The notes: a model not told the origin generated them from the letters alone. DNA of 64,000 bases from Clostridia bacterium (GCA_017936765.1 JAGBEX010000014.1:62001-126000); one strand, 5' to 3'. Shown: positions 8,379-17,623, counted from the first letter of the stretch. Translations and numbers: made by a program.

Positions 8379-9482
8379 TTAGTCGAGATAATCCCGCAGC
8401 TTCTTGGAGCGGCTGGGGTGGCGGAGCTTACGCAGGGCCTTGGCCTCGATCTGGCGGATACGCTCGCGGGTCACGTTGAACTCGCGGCCGACCTCCTCCA
8501 GGGTGCGCTGGTGGCCGTCGTCCAGGCCGAAGCGGAGGCGCAGCACCTTTTCCTCGCGGGGGGTGAGGGTGTCCAGCACGTCCAGCAGCTGCTCCTTCAT
8601 CAGGGCGAAGGAAGCGGCCTCGGCGGGGGCGGGAGCGTCGTCGTCGGGGATGAAGTCGCCCAGGTGGCTGTCCTCTTCCTCGCCGATGGGGGTCTCCAGG
8701 CTCACGGGTTCCTGGGCGATCTTGATGATCTCACGCACCTTGCTCTCGGAGATGCCCATTTCCTTGGCGATCTCTTCGGGGGTGGGTTCGCGACCATATT
8801 CCTGCAACAGCTGACGGCTGACGCGGATGAGCTTGTTGATGGTCTCCACCATATGCACGGGGATGCGGATGGTGCGGGCCTGATCGGCAATGGCGCGGGT
8901 GATGGCCTGACGGATCCACCAGGTGGCGTAGGTGGAGAACTTGAAGCCCTTGCGGTAGTCGAACTTCTCCACGGCCTTAATCAGGCCCAGATTGCCTTCC
9001 TGGATCAGGTCGAGGAAGAGCATACCACGGCCCACATAGCGCTTGGCGATGGACACCACCAGGCGCAGGTTGGCCTCGGACAGCTTGCGCTTGGCTTCTT
9101 CCTTTTCCTCAGGAGTGCCGCCCTCCAGCTTCTTGGCGATCTCCACTTCTTCCTCGGCGGTGAGCAGCGGCACCTTGCCGATCTCCTTGAGGTACATGCG
9201 CACCGGATCATCGATGGAGATGCCTTCGGGAACGGAGAGATCAAGCTGCTCGTCGTGTTCCTCTACGGGTTCGGGGGCAGACTGGGCGGTGGGGTCATTT
9301 TCGTTGATGATCTCCACGCCCAGGGCTTCCAGCGTTTCCAGAACCTTGTCGAGCTGGTCGGGGTCCATGTCCATTTCCATCAGGCGGTCCATGATCTCTT
9401 TGTAGGTCAGGTTGCCCTTGGATTTGCCAAATTCGTACAGCTCATTCAGTTTGGCCTGGCGTACATCGGGTGAAAGCGTCAA
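8379..9482 (-). CDS. rpoD: RNA polymerase primary sigma factor RpoD (SigA)
   Basis: Housekeeping sigma-70 of 367 residues. Region 1.1-like N-terminus (residues 1-60), then the region 1.2 entry [16 protein letters not shown], region 2 with [12 protein letters not shown] and the -10 recognition helix [17 protein letters not shown], region 3 ([14 protein letters not shown]) and region 4 with the -35 helix-turn-helix ending [18 protein letters not shown]. The start is TTG at 9482, preceded by AGGAGAGG with 7-base spacing. It sits directly after dnaG, the usual macromolecular-synthesis order. The promoters called in this window match its consensus. Confidence 0.98.
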   Translation of the reverse strand: MTLSPDVRQAKLNELYEFGKSKGNLTYKEIMDRLMEMDMDPDQLDKVLETLEALGVEIINENDPTAQSAPEPVEEHDEQLDLSVPEGISIDDPVRMYLKEIGKVPLLTAEEEVEIAKKLEGGTPEEKEEAKRKLSEANLRLVVSIAKRYVGRGMLFLDLIQEGNLGLIKAVEKFDYRKGFKFSTYATWWIRQAITRAIADQARTIRIPVHMVETINKLIRVSRQLLQEYGREPTPEEIAKEMGISESKVREIIKIAQEPVSLETPIGEEEDSHLGDFIPDDDAPAPAEAASFALMKEQLLDVLDTLTPREEKVLRLRFGLDDGHQRTLEEVGREFNVTRERIRQIEAKALRKLRHPSRSKKLRDYLD

Positions 9483-9515
9483 ACGGGATCCTCTCCTTTT
9501 CCTGTCGCCGCCAGC

Positions 9516-11300
9516 TTATCTGGCGGACTTGAAGCGGTTCAGCTTGGCCGTAAGGGCCTGAACCTCGGTCATAGCGGCTATTTTGTCACTACCCGTGAGG
9601 GTGTTGATGGAACGCATGATGGTCTGTATCCGCTCCTCCACACGGCGGCGGCGCATGGAATTGAGGCAATCCTGCGCCATGCGGATAAGCTGGTCGGTAT
9701 TCTCCGAGGGCGGGGTGAGCAGAAGCTGGCTCACACGGGCGCGGAGGGCATCGTCCTGCTGCTCCTCCACAAGGCTTGCGGGGGAACGGCCGGAGGTCAG
9801 GTCAACATAAAGAGTTTTCAACAGGGGATCGGTGAAATCCTCCTGGTCGGCAATATCGCCGGGCAAACGGCCTGTGCCGATGAGGGAAATGAGCAGCTCC
9901 TGGGCGCGGAGATCCTCGCTGCCCTGGGCTGGCGCCCGCTTGATAGTTTCCCGCCTGGGGGCGGCGGTATTCGCCACGGCCTTGGGCAGGGTGGCGCCGA
10001 TCTGCGCCAGCAGCACCTCGCGGGAGAAGCCGGTCTGCACCATCAGCTCCTGAATGTAGTTCTCCAGCTCCACCGGCTCCAGGTTGCGCAGCACGGCGGC
10101 GCAGGCCTTGGCGTATTCGGTGCGGCCTTCCTGGGTGGAAAGGTCGTGCTGCTCCTTCAGGCGGCGCATACGGTAGGTTTCCGGGGTGATGGCGGGGAGG
10201 TTGTTGAAGCCGTCGATGCCATCGCGGCGGATGAATTCATCCGGGTCCAGCTTGTCGGGGAAGTCCAGCACCCGGGTGGGGATGCCCTCGGCCTGGAGAA
10301 TGTCCAGACCACGGAGGATGGCATTCTGCCCGGCGCTGTCGCCATCGTAGCCCAGATAGACTTTAGGAGCAAAACGCTTGAGCAGGCGCGCCTGTTCAGC
10401 CGTGAGGGCGGTGCCAAGGGTGGCGCATACGCCGGGAACGCCGAACTGGGTGAGGGAAACCACGTCCATGTAGCCCTCTACCAGGATCACACGCTCCAGG
10501 TGACGCTCCTTGCGCAGAAGATTGGCCGCATACACGCCCAGACGCTTGTTGAACACCGGTGTATCGGAGGTGTTGAGGTACTTGGGCTGGCCATCGCCCA
10601 GGATGCGACCGCCGAAGGCAAGCACATTGCCATACTGGTCGATGATGGGGAAGATGGCACGGTTGCGGAACATATCAAAGGCGCGCTGGGGCTTGGCTGG
10701 GGTGGTCTCGGTGGCAGGCTCGGCGGGCTTGACCACGGTGAGGCCGCACAGGCGCAGCTCCTCCAGGGTGTAGCCCTTGGCCTGCAGGTGCTTGGTCAGC
10801 GTGTCCCACCCGGTGGGGGAGGCACCCAGGCCAAACTTGCGGATGATGTTGTCCGTCAGGCCGCGGCGCTTGAAGTAATCCAGCATGGGCTTGCCTGCTT
10901 CGGTAAAGAGGGTGCTGTGGAAGAACTGGGCAGCCTCACGGTTGGCGGCAAGGAGCCTGTCGCGCTGGTCGCGGCGGCGCTGATGGTCGGGATCATCAGT
11001 CATTTCGGGGAGGGGCATATGGAGTTGATCGGCCAGGAACTTGACTGCTTCCTGAAACTCAAGACGCTCGATATCCATGATGAACTGGATCACACTGCCG
11101 CCGGCCTTGCAGCCAAAGCAGTAGTACAGCTGTTTTTCCGGATCAACGGAGAAGGAGGCCGTCTTTTCGCCATGAAACGGACACAGTCCCCAATACTTGT
11201 GTCCGTTCCGCTTCAGCGTCACATAGCCAGAGATCACTTGTACAATATCGGCCCGCTGGCGGAGTTCGTCCAGCCATGCGGAGGGAAAGCGTGGTGCCAT
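9516..11300 (-). CDS. dnaG: DNA primase DnaG
   Basis: Replicative primase of 594 residues making RNA primers at the fork with the DnaB-type helicase. The N-terminal CHC2 zinc finger is visible (CPFHGEKTASF then YYCFGCKAGG), followed by the RNA polymerase core with the TOPRIM motifs VILVEGYMDV and YLGYDGDSAG. The C-terminal helicase-binding region is present after about residue 430. The ATG at 11300 (MAPRFPSAWLDEL) follows AGGTGAAGG; an in-frame ATG at 11342 lacks a ribosome site. Confidence 0.97.
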   Translation of the reverse strand: MAPRFPSAWLDELRQRADIVQVISGYVTLKRNGHKYWGLCPFHGEKTASFSVDPEKQLYYCFGCKAGGSVIQFIMDIERLEFQEAVKFLADQLHMPLPEMTDDPDHQRRRDQRDRLLAANREAAQFFHSTLFTEAGKPMLDYFKRRGLTDNIIRKFGLGASPTGWDTLTKHLQAKGYTLEELRLCGLTVVKPAEPATETTPAKPQRAFDMFRNRAIFPIIDQYGNVLAFGGRILGDGQPKYLNTSDTPVFNKRLGVYAANLLRKERHLERVILVEGYMDVVSLTQFGVPGVCATLGTALTAEQARLLKRFAPKVYLGYDGDSAGQNAILRGLDILQAEGIPTRVLDFPDKLDPDEFIRRDGIDGFNNLPAITPETYRMRRLKEQHDLSTQEGRTEYAKACAAVLRNLEPVELENYIQELMVQTGFSREVLLAQIGATLPKAVANTAAPRRETIKRAPAQGSEDLRAQELLISLIGTGRLPGDIADQEDFTDPLLKTLYVDLTSGRSPASLVEEQQDDALRARVSQLLLTPPSENTDQLIRMAQDCLNSMRRRRVEERIQTIMRSINTLTGSDKIAAMTEVQALTAKLNRFKSAR

Positions 11301-11370
11301 ATAACCTTCACCTGTCCTATTCTTTCGCCACGTTTCGCGCATTTCCTTCTTTCAAATGACGGAAAAAGCA

Positions 11371-12375
11371 TCAATTTGCAGGGAAGGATGCAGGAATGAA
11401 CAGTTGCTGATACAAACGGACGGCATAGCGGTCGGTCATGCAGGAGAGGAAATCGCCCACGCTGCGCTCGGAACCATCGCGGTAGCCGATCATGAAGAAC
11501 TCCTCGGGCATTTCGGCGGGGTGAGCGATGTAGTAGCTCCACAGCTCCTTCATGATGTGGTCGCAGCGGTTTTCCTCGGCGGCACGCCAGTGGTCACGAT
11601 AGACCTTCTCAAACATGAATTCCCGCAGACCATCCATGGCGGACTGGACAAGAGGACTCATGGTCAATTCAGGCTTGTCCATGCTGTTGTTCACAATGTC
11701 CAGGATCATGGTGTTGATGCGCTCGGAATGGGTCTTGCCCAGGATCTTCATGCAGTCGGCAGGCAGCTCGAAGGGCTGCAGGATGCCGCCCCGCAGGGCG
11801 TCGTCCAGGTCGTGGTTCAGGTAGGCGATGCGGTCTGCCCGGCGGACGCACTGGCCTTCCAGGGTGGCGGGGAACTGCTTGCCGCTGTGGCAAAGGATGC
11901 CGTCCCGCACCTCCCAGGTCAGGTTAAGGCCGTTGCCGTCGTTCTCCAGCACTTCCACCATGCGCAGGGATTGCTCGTTGTGGCGGAAGCCCTCGGGCAT
12001 CAGTTCGTCCAGGGAGCGCTCGCCGATGTGGCCGAAGGGGGTATGCCCCAGGTCATGCCCCAGGGCGATGGCCTCGGTGAGGTCCTCGTTCAGCCGAAGG
12101 CAGCGCGCCAGGGTGCGGGCGACCTGCGCCACCTCCAGCGTATGGGTGAGGCGGGTGCGGTAGTGGTCGCCCTCGGGAGAGAGAAAGACCTGGGTCTTGA
12201 ACTTCAGGCGGCGAAAGGACTTGCAATGGATGATGCGGTCGCGGTCGCGCTGGAACTCTGTGCGGACAGGACAAGGCTCCTGTGGACGCTCCCGCCCCTT
12301 GCTTTCGCAGGATTTGACCGCATAGGGTGAAAGCCGCTGGGCTTCCTCCTGTTCATAGCGCTCCCGGATGGTCAA
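11371..12375 (-). CDS. HD-domain deoxyguanosinetriphosphate triphosphohydrolase-like protein
   Basis: A 334-residue dNTP triphosphohydrolase-family protein, expected to split dGTP or other dNTPs into nucleoside and triphosphate and so shape the dNTP pool. HD-domain ligands are seen in RLTHTLEVAQVA (H) and ALGHDLGHTPFGHIGE (HD, H), with the entry motif FQRDRDRIIHCKSFRRL typical of the short Bacillota type. It sits upstream of dnaG in the same direction with a 70-base gap, a common arrangement in Clostridia. Confidence 0.93.
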   Translation of the reverse strand: MTIRERYEQEEAQRLSPYAVKSCESKGRERPQEPCPVRTEFQRDRDRIIHCKSFRRLKFKTQVFLSPEGDHYRTRLTHTLEVAQVARTLARCLRLNEDLTEAIALGHDLGHTPFGHIGERSLDELMPEGFRHNEQSLRMVEVLENDGNGLNLTWEVRDGILCHSGKQFPATLEGQCVRRADRIAYLNHDLDDALRGGILQPFELPADCMKILGKTHSERINTMILDIVNNSMDKPELTMSPLVQSAMDGLREFMFEKVYRDHWRAAEENRCDHIMKELWSYYIAHPAEMPEEFFMIGYRDGSERSVGDFLSCMTDRYAVRLYQQLFIPASFPAN

Positions 12376-12448
12376 TGCTGCCGCCCCCTAAAACTTTGTT
12401 GGATAATGTGTATATACAACGTGGAATGGGGAAAATCCTTTGAAAATT

Positions 12449-12476
12449 CGGAATTCGGAATGCGGAATTCGGAATT
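12449..12476. repeat. Four tandem 7-bp units
   Basis: CGGAATT, CGGAATG, CGGAATT, CGGAATT in direct tandem, in the AT-richer spacer 12376-12661, which holds no gene. The repeat lies about 75-100 bases upstream of the dGTPase start. Confidence 0.8.
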
Positions 12477-12549
12477 AATGACGCACCAGAAGAATACACC
12501 GCTTGCCTCACATCGCGTAGCACCCTTTTTGCTCCGTTTCCCGCAAGAA

Positions 12550-12583
12550 AAACCCATCCTGTATGATATCACAGGATGGGTTT
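12550..12583. terminator. Symmetric stem-loop with terminal A and T tracts
   Basis: AAACCCATCCTGT pairs perfectly with ACAGGATGGGTTT around an 8-base loop. On the minus strand it lies downstream of the ABC operon that ends at 12662 and can end that transcript. Confidence 0.75.
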
Positions 12584-12661
12584 CGAAAGAGCTGAACGGT
12601 TCTTCGTGGTTTGTCAGAGCGGCGCCTTGACCAAATTCCCCAAGGGCAGCGCCATTAGGTA

Positions 12662-14446
12662 TTACTCCACGTGGTCGAACTGCGCCTGATACAGATCGTA
12701 GTAGGCACCGCGCTGGGCCAGCAGCTGCTGGTGGGTGCCGCTTTCGATGAGGCGGCCCTTGTCCATTACCATGATGCGGTCGGCGCCGGTGATGGTGGAG
12801 AGGCGGTGGGCAATGACAAAGCAGGTGCGGCCGCGCATCAGGGAGAGCATGGCGTCCTGGATGAGCTGCTCGGTCTGGGTGTCCACGTTGGAGGTGGCCT
12901 CGTCCAGGATAAGCATGGTGGAGTCCATCAGCATGGCGCGGGCAATGGTCAGCAGCTGCTTCTGCCCCTTGGAAATGCTGTTGCCGCTGTCGGTCACGAT
13001 GGTATCGTAGCCATTGGGCAGGGACTCGATCATGTGGTGGATGTGGGCGGCCTTGGCGGCGGCAATGACCTCTTCACGGGTGGCGGTGGGCCGGGCGTAG
13101 GCAATGTTGTCGTACACGGTACCATCGAAGAGCCAGGTGTCCTGGAGAACCATGGTGAACTGGCTGCGGAGGCTGTCCCGCTGGAGGCTACGGATGTCGT
13201 GGCCGTCGATGAGGATGGCACCGGAGGTGACATCGTAGAAGCGCATGAGCAGGTTGATCAGCGTGGTTTTGCCGCAGCCTGTTTCGCCCACGATGGCAAT
13301 GACCTCGCCGGGTTTGGCTTCGAAGTCGATGTGGTGCAGCACGGTGGTGTCCGGGGTGTAGCCAAAGGACACGTCCCGGAAGGCCACATGCCCGGTGCAA
13401 GCGGTGAGGGCGGTGGCGTCGGGGGCATCGGCGGGTTCGGGGTCCAGGTCGAGGAGCGTCAGCACACGCTCGGCGGCGGCCAGGGAGGATTGCAGCTCGC
13501 TGATGATATTGGCAAACTCGTTGATGGGGCCGGAGAACTTGCGGGAATACAGCACAAAGCTGCTCACGCCGCCTAGGGAAATGCCGCCAGCCATGTACAG
13601 CAGCGCGCCTAAGATGCTCACCGCGGCCATGGAGAGGTTGTTGATCAGGTTCACGGTGGGGCCGGTGATGCAGGCGGTGTGGTCGGCGTGCCAGTTGGCG
13701 TGGACGGCGCTCTCGTTACGCTCAGCAAAGCGGCGGTTGAACTCGTCCTCCTGGTGATAGGCGGCGATGGTCTTCATGCCGGAAACAGCTTCCTCGGAGA
13801 AGCCATTGAGCATACCCAGCTGCCTGGAGCGTTCACGGAACAGGGGACGCACCACCTTGGAGCGGTAGCGGGTGAAAAGGATGGACATGGGGATGGTGAA
13901 GGCGAAGATGATCAGCAGCGCCGGGGAGATGGTACACATCATGGTAAAGCTGCCCACCACGGTGATCAGGCTGGCCAGGATCTGGGTCAGGTCGGTGGAA
14001 AGGGATGCGCCCACGGTGTCCACATCGTAGGAGAGGACGGAGATCACGTCGCCGGTTTGGTGGGTGTCGAAGAAGCTGATGGGCAGGCGGGTGAGGTGGT
14101 TGAACAGGTCGCCACGCATCCGCTTGACCACATTGCGGCTCATGCGGATCATCATGGCGGAAAGTACCCAGCTGAGCAGGGAGGACGCCAGCGCTACCAC
14201 GACCATCCAGGTCACATAGCGGACGACCACGGGGAAAATCACGTTCCCGGGAGCGATGGCATCGATGGCTGCGCCGGACAGCTTGGGGGAGAGCAGCCCC
14301 AGCAGATTGCCCACAACGCTCAGCAGCGAGGCGGCGATGATGATCCATCGCTCATGCCGCAAATACTGCCACAGGCGGCGCAGCACCTGGCTCGCCTTGG
14401 CCTTGGGGCGGGCGGTGGCGGTGGAGTGACGGCCACGGTTGTTCAT
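12662..14446 (-). CDS. ABC exporter half-transporter, catalytically complete partner of locus 1
   Basis: A type IV ABC exporter subunit of about 594 residues: six membrane helices (about 35-320), then an ATPase domain with Walker A GETGCGKTT and Walker B LILDEATSNVD with the catalytic Glu intact. Its signature motif is altered (SISKGQ instead of LSGGQ). With the gene before it, which has Asp in place of the catalytic Glu but a normal signature, it should form a heterodimer with one degenerate ATP site, as in BmrCD or TM287/288. The ATG at 14446 overlaps the upstream stop (TGATG); a GTG at 14449 is also possible. Confidence 0.93.
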   Translation of the reverse strand: MNNRGRHSTATARPKAKASQVLRRLWQYLRHERWIIIAASLLSVVGNLLGLLSPKLSGAAIDAIAPGNVIFPVVVRYVTWMVVVALASSLLSWVLSAMMIRMSRNVVKRMRGDLFNHLTRLPISFFDTHQTGDVISVLSYDVDTVGASLSTDLTQILASLITVVGSFTMMCTISPALLIIFAFTIPMSILFTRYRSKVVRPLFRERSRQLGMLNGFSEEAVSGMKTIAAYHQEDEFNRRFAERNESAVHANWHADHTACITGPTVNLINNLSMAAVSILGALLYMAGGISLGGVSSFVLYSRKFSGPINEFANIISELQSSLAAAERVLTLLDLDPEPADAPDATALTACTGHVAFRDVSFGYTPDTTVLHHIDFEAKPGEVIAIVGETGCGKTTLINLLMRFYDVTSGAILIDGHDIRSLQRDSLRSQFTMVLQDTWLFDGTVYDNIAYARPTATREEVIAAAKAAHIHHMIESLPNGYDTIVTDSGNSISKGQKQLLTIARAMLMDSTMLILDEATSNVDTQTEQLIQDAMLSLMRGRTCFVIAHRLSTITGADRIMVMDKGRLIESGTHQQLLAQRGAYYDLYQAQFDHVE

Positions 14447-16155
14447 CACAGGGCGTCACCTCCCAACTGCAATTGGCACAGCTGGCGATACATGGGGCAG
14501 GTGTGCAGCAGATCGTCATGCTTGCCCTGGGCAATGATGCGCCCCTGATCCATCACCAGAATGTGGTCAGCGGCCATCACGGCGGAAACGCGCTGGGCGA
14601 TCAGGATGGTGGTGGCCTCGCCGTGGCGCTCCCGCAGGGCGTGGCGCAGGGCGCGGTCGGTGCGGAAGTCCAGGGCAGAGGAGCAGTCGTCCAGCAGGAG
14701 CAGGCGGGGATCGGCGGCCAGGGAGCGGGCGATCAGCACCCGCTGCTGCTGCCCACCGGAAAGGTTGCGGCCCTTCACGTTCAGCATAAAGTCCATGCCG
14801 CCGTCCTTTTGGTGGACAAAGCCCGCCTGGGCGCAGTCCACGGCGGAAAGCATGGCTTCTTCTGCCACATCGCGGCCAAAGCGGATGTTCTCGCGGATGG
14901 AATCGGCCATGAGGAAATCGTTCTGGAACACCACGCCCACGCGGCTGTATAGTTCGGTGGGCGTAAGGGAGGCCAGGGGACGGCCGTCCAGCAGGATCTC
15001 GCCGCCGTCCGGGTCATACTGGCGCAGGAGAAGCTTCAGCAGGGTGCTTTTGCCGCTGCCTGTGGGGCCGATGATGCCCAGAGTCTCGCCGTGGCGCAGG
15101 GAAAAGGTGATATCCTGCACATTGTCGGTGGTTTTGTTGTAGGAGAAGCGGACGTTGCGGAATTCCACGTGATTCTCGGTGGATTGCGCAGACGCATCCT
15201 GGCGTGGGAGATCCTCCGGCATGGCCAGAATCTCCTCAATGCGGCGGGCGCTGGCGTTGCCCTTGGAGTACATGACGAAGAGGCGGGAAATCATCAAAAG
15301 GGAATTGAGAATGATGGTGAAATAGCTGAGAAAGGCAATGATGGTGCCGGGCAAGGTTGCGCCAATATGTACGCGCCATGCACCCTCCAACACCACAAAA
15401 GCCAGACCGGCATTCAAAATGAAGTTCACAATGGGGCTGACGGCGGCCATGGTGAGGTCGGCGGTGCGCTGGCGCTGGGCAAGCTCCTCGTTCACGTGGG
15501 CAAAGTCCTGCTGCTCGTATTCCGTGCGGGACAGGGCGCGGATCACCCTGGCACCAGCCATGTTTTCCTGAATTTTGCGCACCATGCTGTCCTGGCCTTC
15601 CTGCACGCGGGTGAACAGCGGCACACCCTTCTTGCTGGAAATGATGATGGTGGCAGCCAAGAGCGGCAGCGTGCAGATGAGCACCAGCGTCAGCACCGGC
15701 TCCAGGGACAGGGAGACCATGATGCCGCCCAAAAGCAAAATGGGCGCACGCACGCCAAGGCGCTGCATACGATCCACCATGTTATGCACATTGTATGTAT
15801 CACTGGTGAGACGGGAAACGAGAGAGGCATCGGTGACCGCGTCCCGCTGGGCAGCGGAAAGGTCGGTCACGCGGCGAAAGAGATCACGGCGCAGATTCAG
15901 CGTAAAGCGGCGGGAAATGTTAGTGGACATCCGGTTGGCGCACACATTGCCCAGCCAGGCCAGCAGGGCGCACAGCACCATCATGCCGCCGGTGAGCCAC
16001 ACGCCCCGCATATTGCCTGCAGGGACGTATTCATCCAGAATAATGGAGAGCATACTGGGCAGGAACAGCTCCACCACCGTGCCGCCCAGCTTCACCAGCA
16101 GCTGCAGGCACATGCGGGTCACATAGGGCTTCAGGTATCGTCCGATGGTGCGCAA
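14446..16155 (-). CDS. ABC exporter half-transporter with degenerate Walker B, locus 1
   Basis: About 569 residues, six membrane helices then an ATPase with Walker A GPTGSGKST, signature NLSGGQQQR and Walker B LLLLDDCSSALD, where the usual catalytic Glu is Asp. It pairs with the next gene. The start is placed at TTG 16155: GGGAGG lies 9 bases upstream and the protein then begins MRTIGRYLKPYVTRM, as homologues do. The gene therefore overlaps the end of marR by 25 bases, a coupled arrangement. Drug export is likely from the MarR neighbour; the substrate is unknown. Confidence 0.92.
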   Translation of the reverse strand: MRTIGRYLKPYVTRMCLQLLVKLGGTVVELFLPSMLSIILDEYVPAGNMRGVWLTGGMMVLCALLAWLGNVCANRMSTNISRRFTLNLRRDLFRRVTDLSAAQRDAVTDASLVSRLTSDTYNVHNMVDRMQRLGVRAPILLLGGIMVSLSLEPVLTLVLICTLPLLAATIIISSKKGVPLFTRVQEGQDSMVRKIQENMAGARVIRALSRTEYEQQDFAHVNEELAQRQRTADLTMAAVSPIVNFILNAGLAFVVLEGAWRVHIGATLPGTIIAFLSYFTIILNSLLMISRLFVMYSKGNASARRIEEILAMPEDLPRQDASAQSTENHVEFRNVRFSYNKTTDNVQDITFSLRHGETLGIIGPTGSGKSTLLKLLLRQYDPDGGEILLDGRPLASLTPTELYSRVGVVFQNDFLMADSIRENIRFGRDVAEEAMLSAVDCAQAGFVHQKDGGMDFMLNVKGRNLSGGQQQRVLIARSLAADPRLLLLDDCSSALDFRTDRALRHALRERHGEATTILIAQRVSAVMAADHILVMDQGRIIAQGKHDDLLHTCPMYRQLCQLQLGGDAL

Positions 16156-16589
16156 GCGCAGCTGCCTCCCTTCACATAGGCCTCGGCGCGGTCGGCCACG
16201 CGGCGCATCATGCACAGGAGCTGCTGCTTTTCCTCGTCGGAGAAATCGGCGGTGAGGTAATCGCTCCAGCCAAAAAGAACCTCAAACAGACGGTCGTGGA
16301 TATCCATGGCGCGCTGGGAGGGATAGACCAGCAGCACCCGGCGATCCTCCGGGGATGCTTCGCGGCGAACATAGCCCTTCTTTTCCAGATTGGCCAGCTG
16401 GCGGGCAACGCTGCTCTTGTTCACGTTCAGATACCGCGCCAGCTCCTCCTGGGAGATGCCGGGCATACGGTACAGCGCCACCAGATAAGGCGTCTGGCAG
16501 CCAGCCAGACCGGTATCGGCCAGTTCCTTTTCACGGTAGAGCATAGCGCAGCGATAGGTCACGCTGATTTGGCGCATAAAGGCGTGCAT
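16131..16589 (-). CDS. MarR family transcriptional regulator
   Basis: A 152-residue winged-helix repressor. The core is PYLVALYRMPGISQEELARY followed by the recognition helix NKSSVARQLANLEKKGYV and the wing RREASPEDRRVLLVYPS. It precedes and overlaps the ABC exporter genes, so it very probably represses its own exporter operon and is released by a drug-like ligand. The ATG at 16589 follows AAGGAC; a strong promoter with a 13-bp palindrome lies just upstream. Confidence 0.93.
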   Translation of the reverse strand: MHAFMRQISVTYRCAMLYREKELADTGLAGCQTPYLVALYRMPGISQEELARYLNVNKSSVARQLANLEKKGYVRREASPEDRRVLLVYPSQRAMDIHDRLFEVLFGWSDYLTADFSDEEKQQLLCMMRRVADRAEAYVKGGSCACAPSDDT

Positions 16590-16617
16590 GGGATCAGTCC
16601 TTGTCTGTTTGATTCGT

Positions 16618-16667
16618 TGTTGATGCAACATTATCTTATTATATGCCAAATAAATGCAGGCTGTCAA
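16618..16667 (-). promoter_or_regulatory. Promoter and probable MarR operator of the exporter operon
   Basis: On the minus strand consensus TTGACA (16667-16662), an 18-base spacer and TATAAT (16643-16638). Immediately downstream, at the expected start of transcription, lies the perfect inverted repeat TGTTG-cat-CAACA (16630-16618). A repressor bound there would block initiation. Confidence 0.8.
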
Positions 16668-16689
16668 GTCAGCCTGCAAGGATAGGGGG

Positions 16690-17421
16690 TCAGGAGTGCC
16701 GCCACCATCGAAAAAGGCAGAGCCATTGCACATATTTCAGCGTGGCAGACATGGGGATGTTTGCTTCCCGAAGGGCAGCGTTGATCTGGCGAGACGTGAG
16801 CATTCCGCGCAGGCCATGCTGCAATGCCTGGGTGGTGAAACGCTGCCATGAGGTGCGTTCGCGGGGAGATAGGTCGGGTGCTGGCTTGCGGCGAAGCTCC
16901 ATCAGCACACAGTCTACCGAAGGTGCAGGGTGGAAGTCCTGACGCTGGAGGTGATAGCGGATGTGCACATCCCACCAGGGCTTCAGCAGAAGACTGGCAG
17001 CGGACTCGCGGCTTGTGCCGGAGAAGCGCAGGGCAGCGCCTTTCTCCATGATGAGCCAAATTGCATCCGGCGGGCAGCTGCTCGTGGTCAGATGCCGGAT
17101 GATGGCGGTTGTGTGGTTAAAGGGGATATTGGCAAAGACCTTGTATGGTTTTCGGGGGAGCGGCGCGGTGAGGAAATCGCGCTGGAACAGGCGTACGTTG
17201 TCGGGTAAGCTGCCGTGCAAGCGTTGGGCAAGGAACGGGTCGATCTCGTAGGTCAGGACTTGCTGGCAGCGCTCTGCCAGGGCGCGGGTGATGTGACCCT
17301 TGCCTGTGCCGATCTCCAGCACGGTATCGGCAGGGGAAAGGTCGGTAAGGGCCAGCAGGCGGGCAATGGTGCGCCTACTGGTAAGAAAGTTCTGGGAGAT
17401 ACTATATGCACTTTTGGGCAT
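16690..17421 (-). CDS. Erm-type 23S rRNA (adenine-N6)-methyltransferase
   Basis: A 243-residue rRNA adenine methyltransferase of the KsgA/Erm family. The Erm-like N-terminus is SQNFLTSRRTIARLL, the SAM motif EIGTGKGHITRAL, and the catalytic loop is FANIPFNHTTAII (N-I-P-F, as in Erm and KsgA). Length and the lack of a KsgA-type N-terminal extension favour Erm, which dimethylates A2058 of 23S rRNA and gives macrolide-lincosamide-streptogramin B resistance; activity is not proven. The ATG at 17421 follows GAGGTG. A leader peptide and a stem-loop precede it, the usual sign of inducible control. Confidence 0.85.
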   Translation of the reverse strand: MPKSAYSISQNFLTSRRTIARLLALTDLSPADTVLEIGTGKGHITRALAERCQQVLTYEIDPFLAQRLHGSLPDNVRLFQRDFLTAPLPRKPYKVFANIPFNHTTAIIRHLTTSSCPPDAIWLIMEKGAALRFSGTSRESAASLLLKPWWDVHIRYHLQRQDFHPAPSVDCVLMELRRKPAPDLSPRERTSWQRFTTQALQHGLRGMLTSRQINAALREANIPMSATLKYVQWLCLFRWWRHS

Positions 17422-17460
17422 GAAAAAAACACCTCGTTTGTGATCGTGATGACAGCAAAC

Positions 17461-17506
17461 AAGGCACAACAAATAAGCCTGCTAAGCAGGTCGGTTGTTG
17501 TGCCTT
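17461..17506 (-). promoter_or_regulatory. Attenuator-type stem-loop between leader peptide and erm
   Basis: A 12-bp perfect stem: AAGGCACAACAA (17506-17495, minus strand) with its complement at 17472-17461. The loop contains a smaller hairpin CCTGC-tta-GCAGG. The stem starts directly after the leader stop codon and is followed by GTTTGCTG, a weak U tract, so it may act on transcription or by hiding downstream sequence. Confidence 0.75.
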
Positions 17507-17563
17507 TTACTTCCAGAACCGTGCGATACGGAGCTGGAAGGCCATCATGCGCGTCACACCCAT
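17507..17563 (-). CDS. Erm leader peptide, 18 residues
   Basis: The short reading frame encodes MGVTRMMAFQLRIARFWK and stops directly before the attenuator stem. The ribosome site AAGGTG lies 5 bases upstream. The segment AFQLR resembles VFQMR in the ErmB leader, and R-I-A-R recalls the R-x-R type arrest motifs of other erm leaders (from memory of those families). In such systems a macrolide-bound ribosome stalls in the leader and lets the methylase gene be expressed. Confidence 0.75.
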   Translation of the reverse strand: MGVTRMMAFQLRIARFWK

Positions 17564-17594
17564 GGTGTCACCTTCACTTTCTCAGGATGGGGAT

Positions 17595-17623
17595 AGTATA
17601 GCACAGGCGTGCAGTCAGGTCAA
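17595..17623 (-). promoter_or_regulatory. Sigma-A promoter of the leader-erm transcript
   Basis: TTGACC (17623-17618) and TATACT (17600-17595) on the minus strand with a 17-base spacer. It overlaps the stop codon of the radical SAM gene, so erm has a start of its own. Confidence 0.8.

Noticed and set aside
16690..17421. KsgA (16S rRNA dimethyladenosine transferase)
   Set aside because: The N-terminus SQNFLTS, length, leader peptide and attenuator favour Erm, although the fold is shared and phylogeny is needed.
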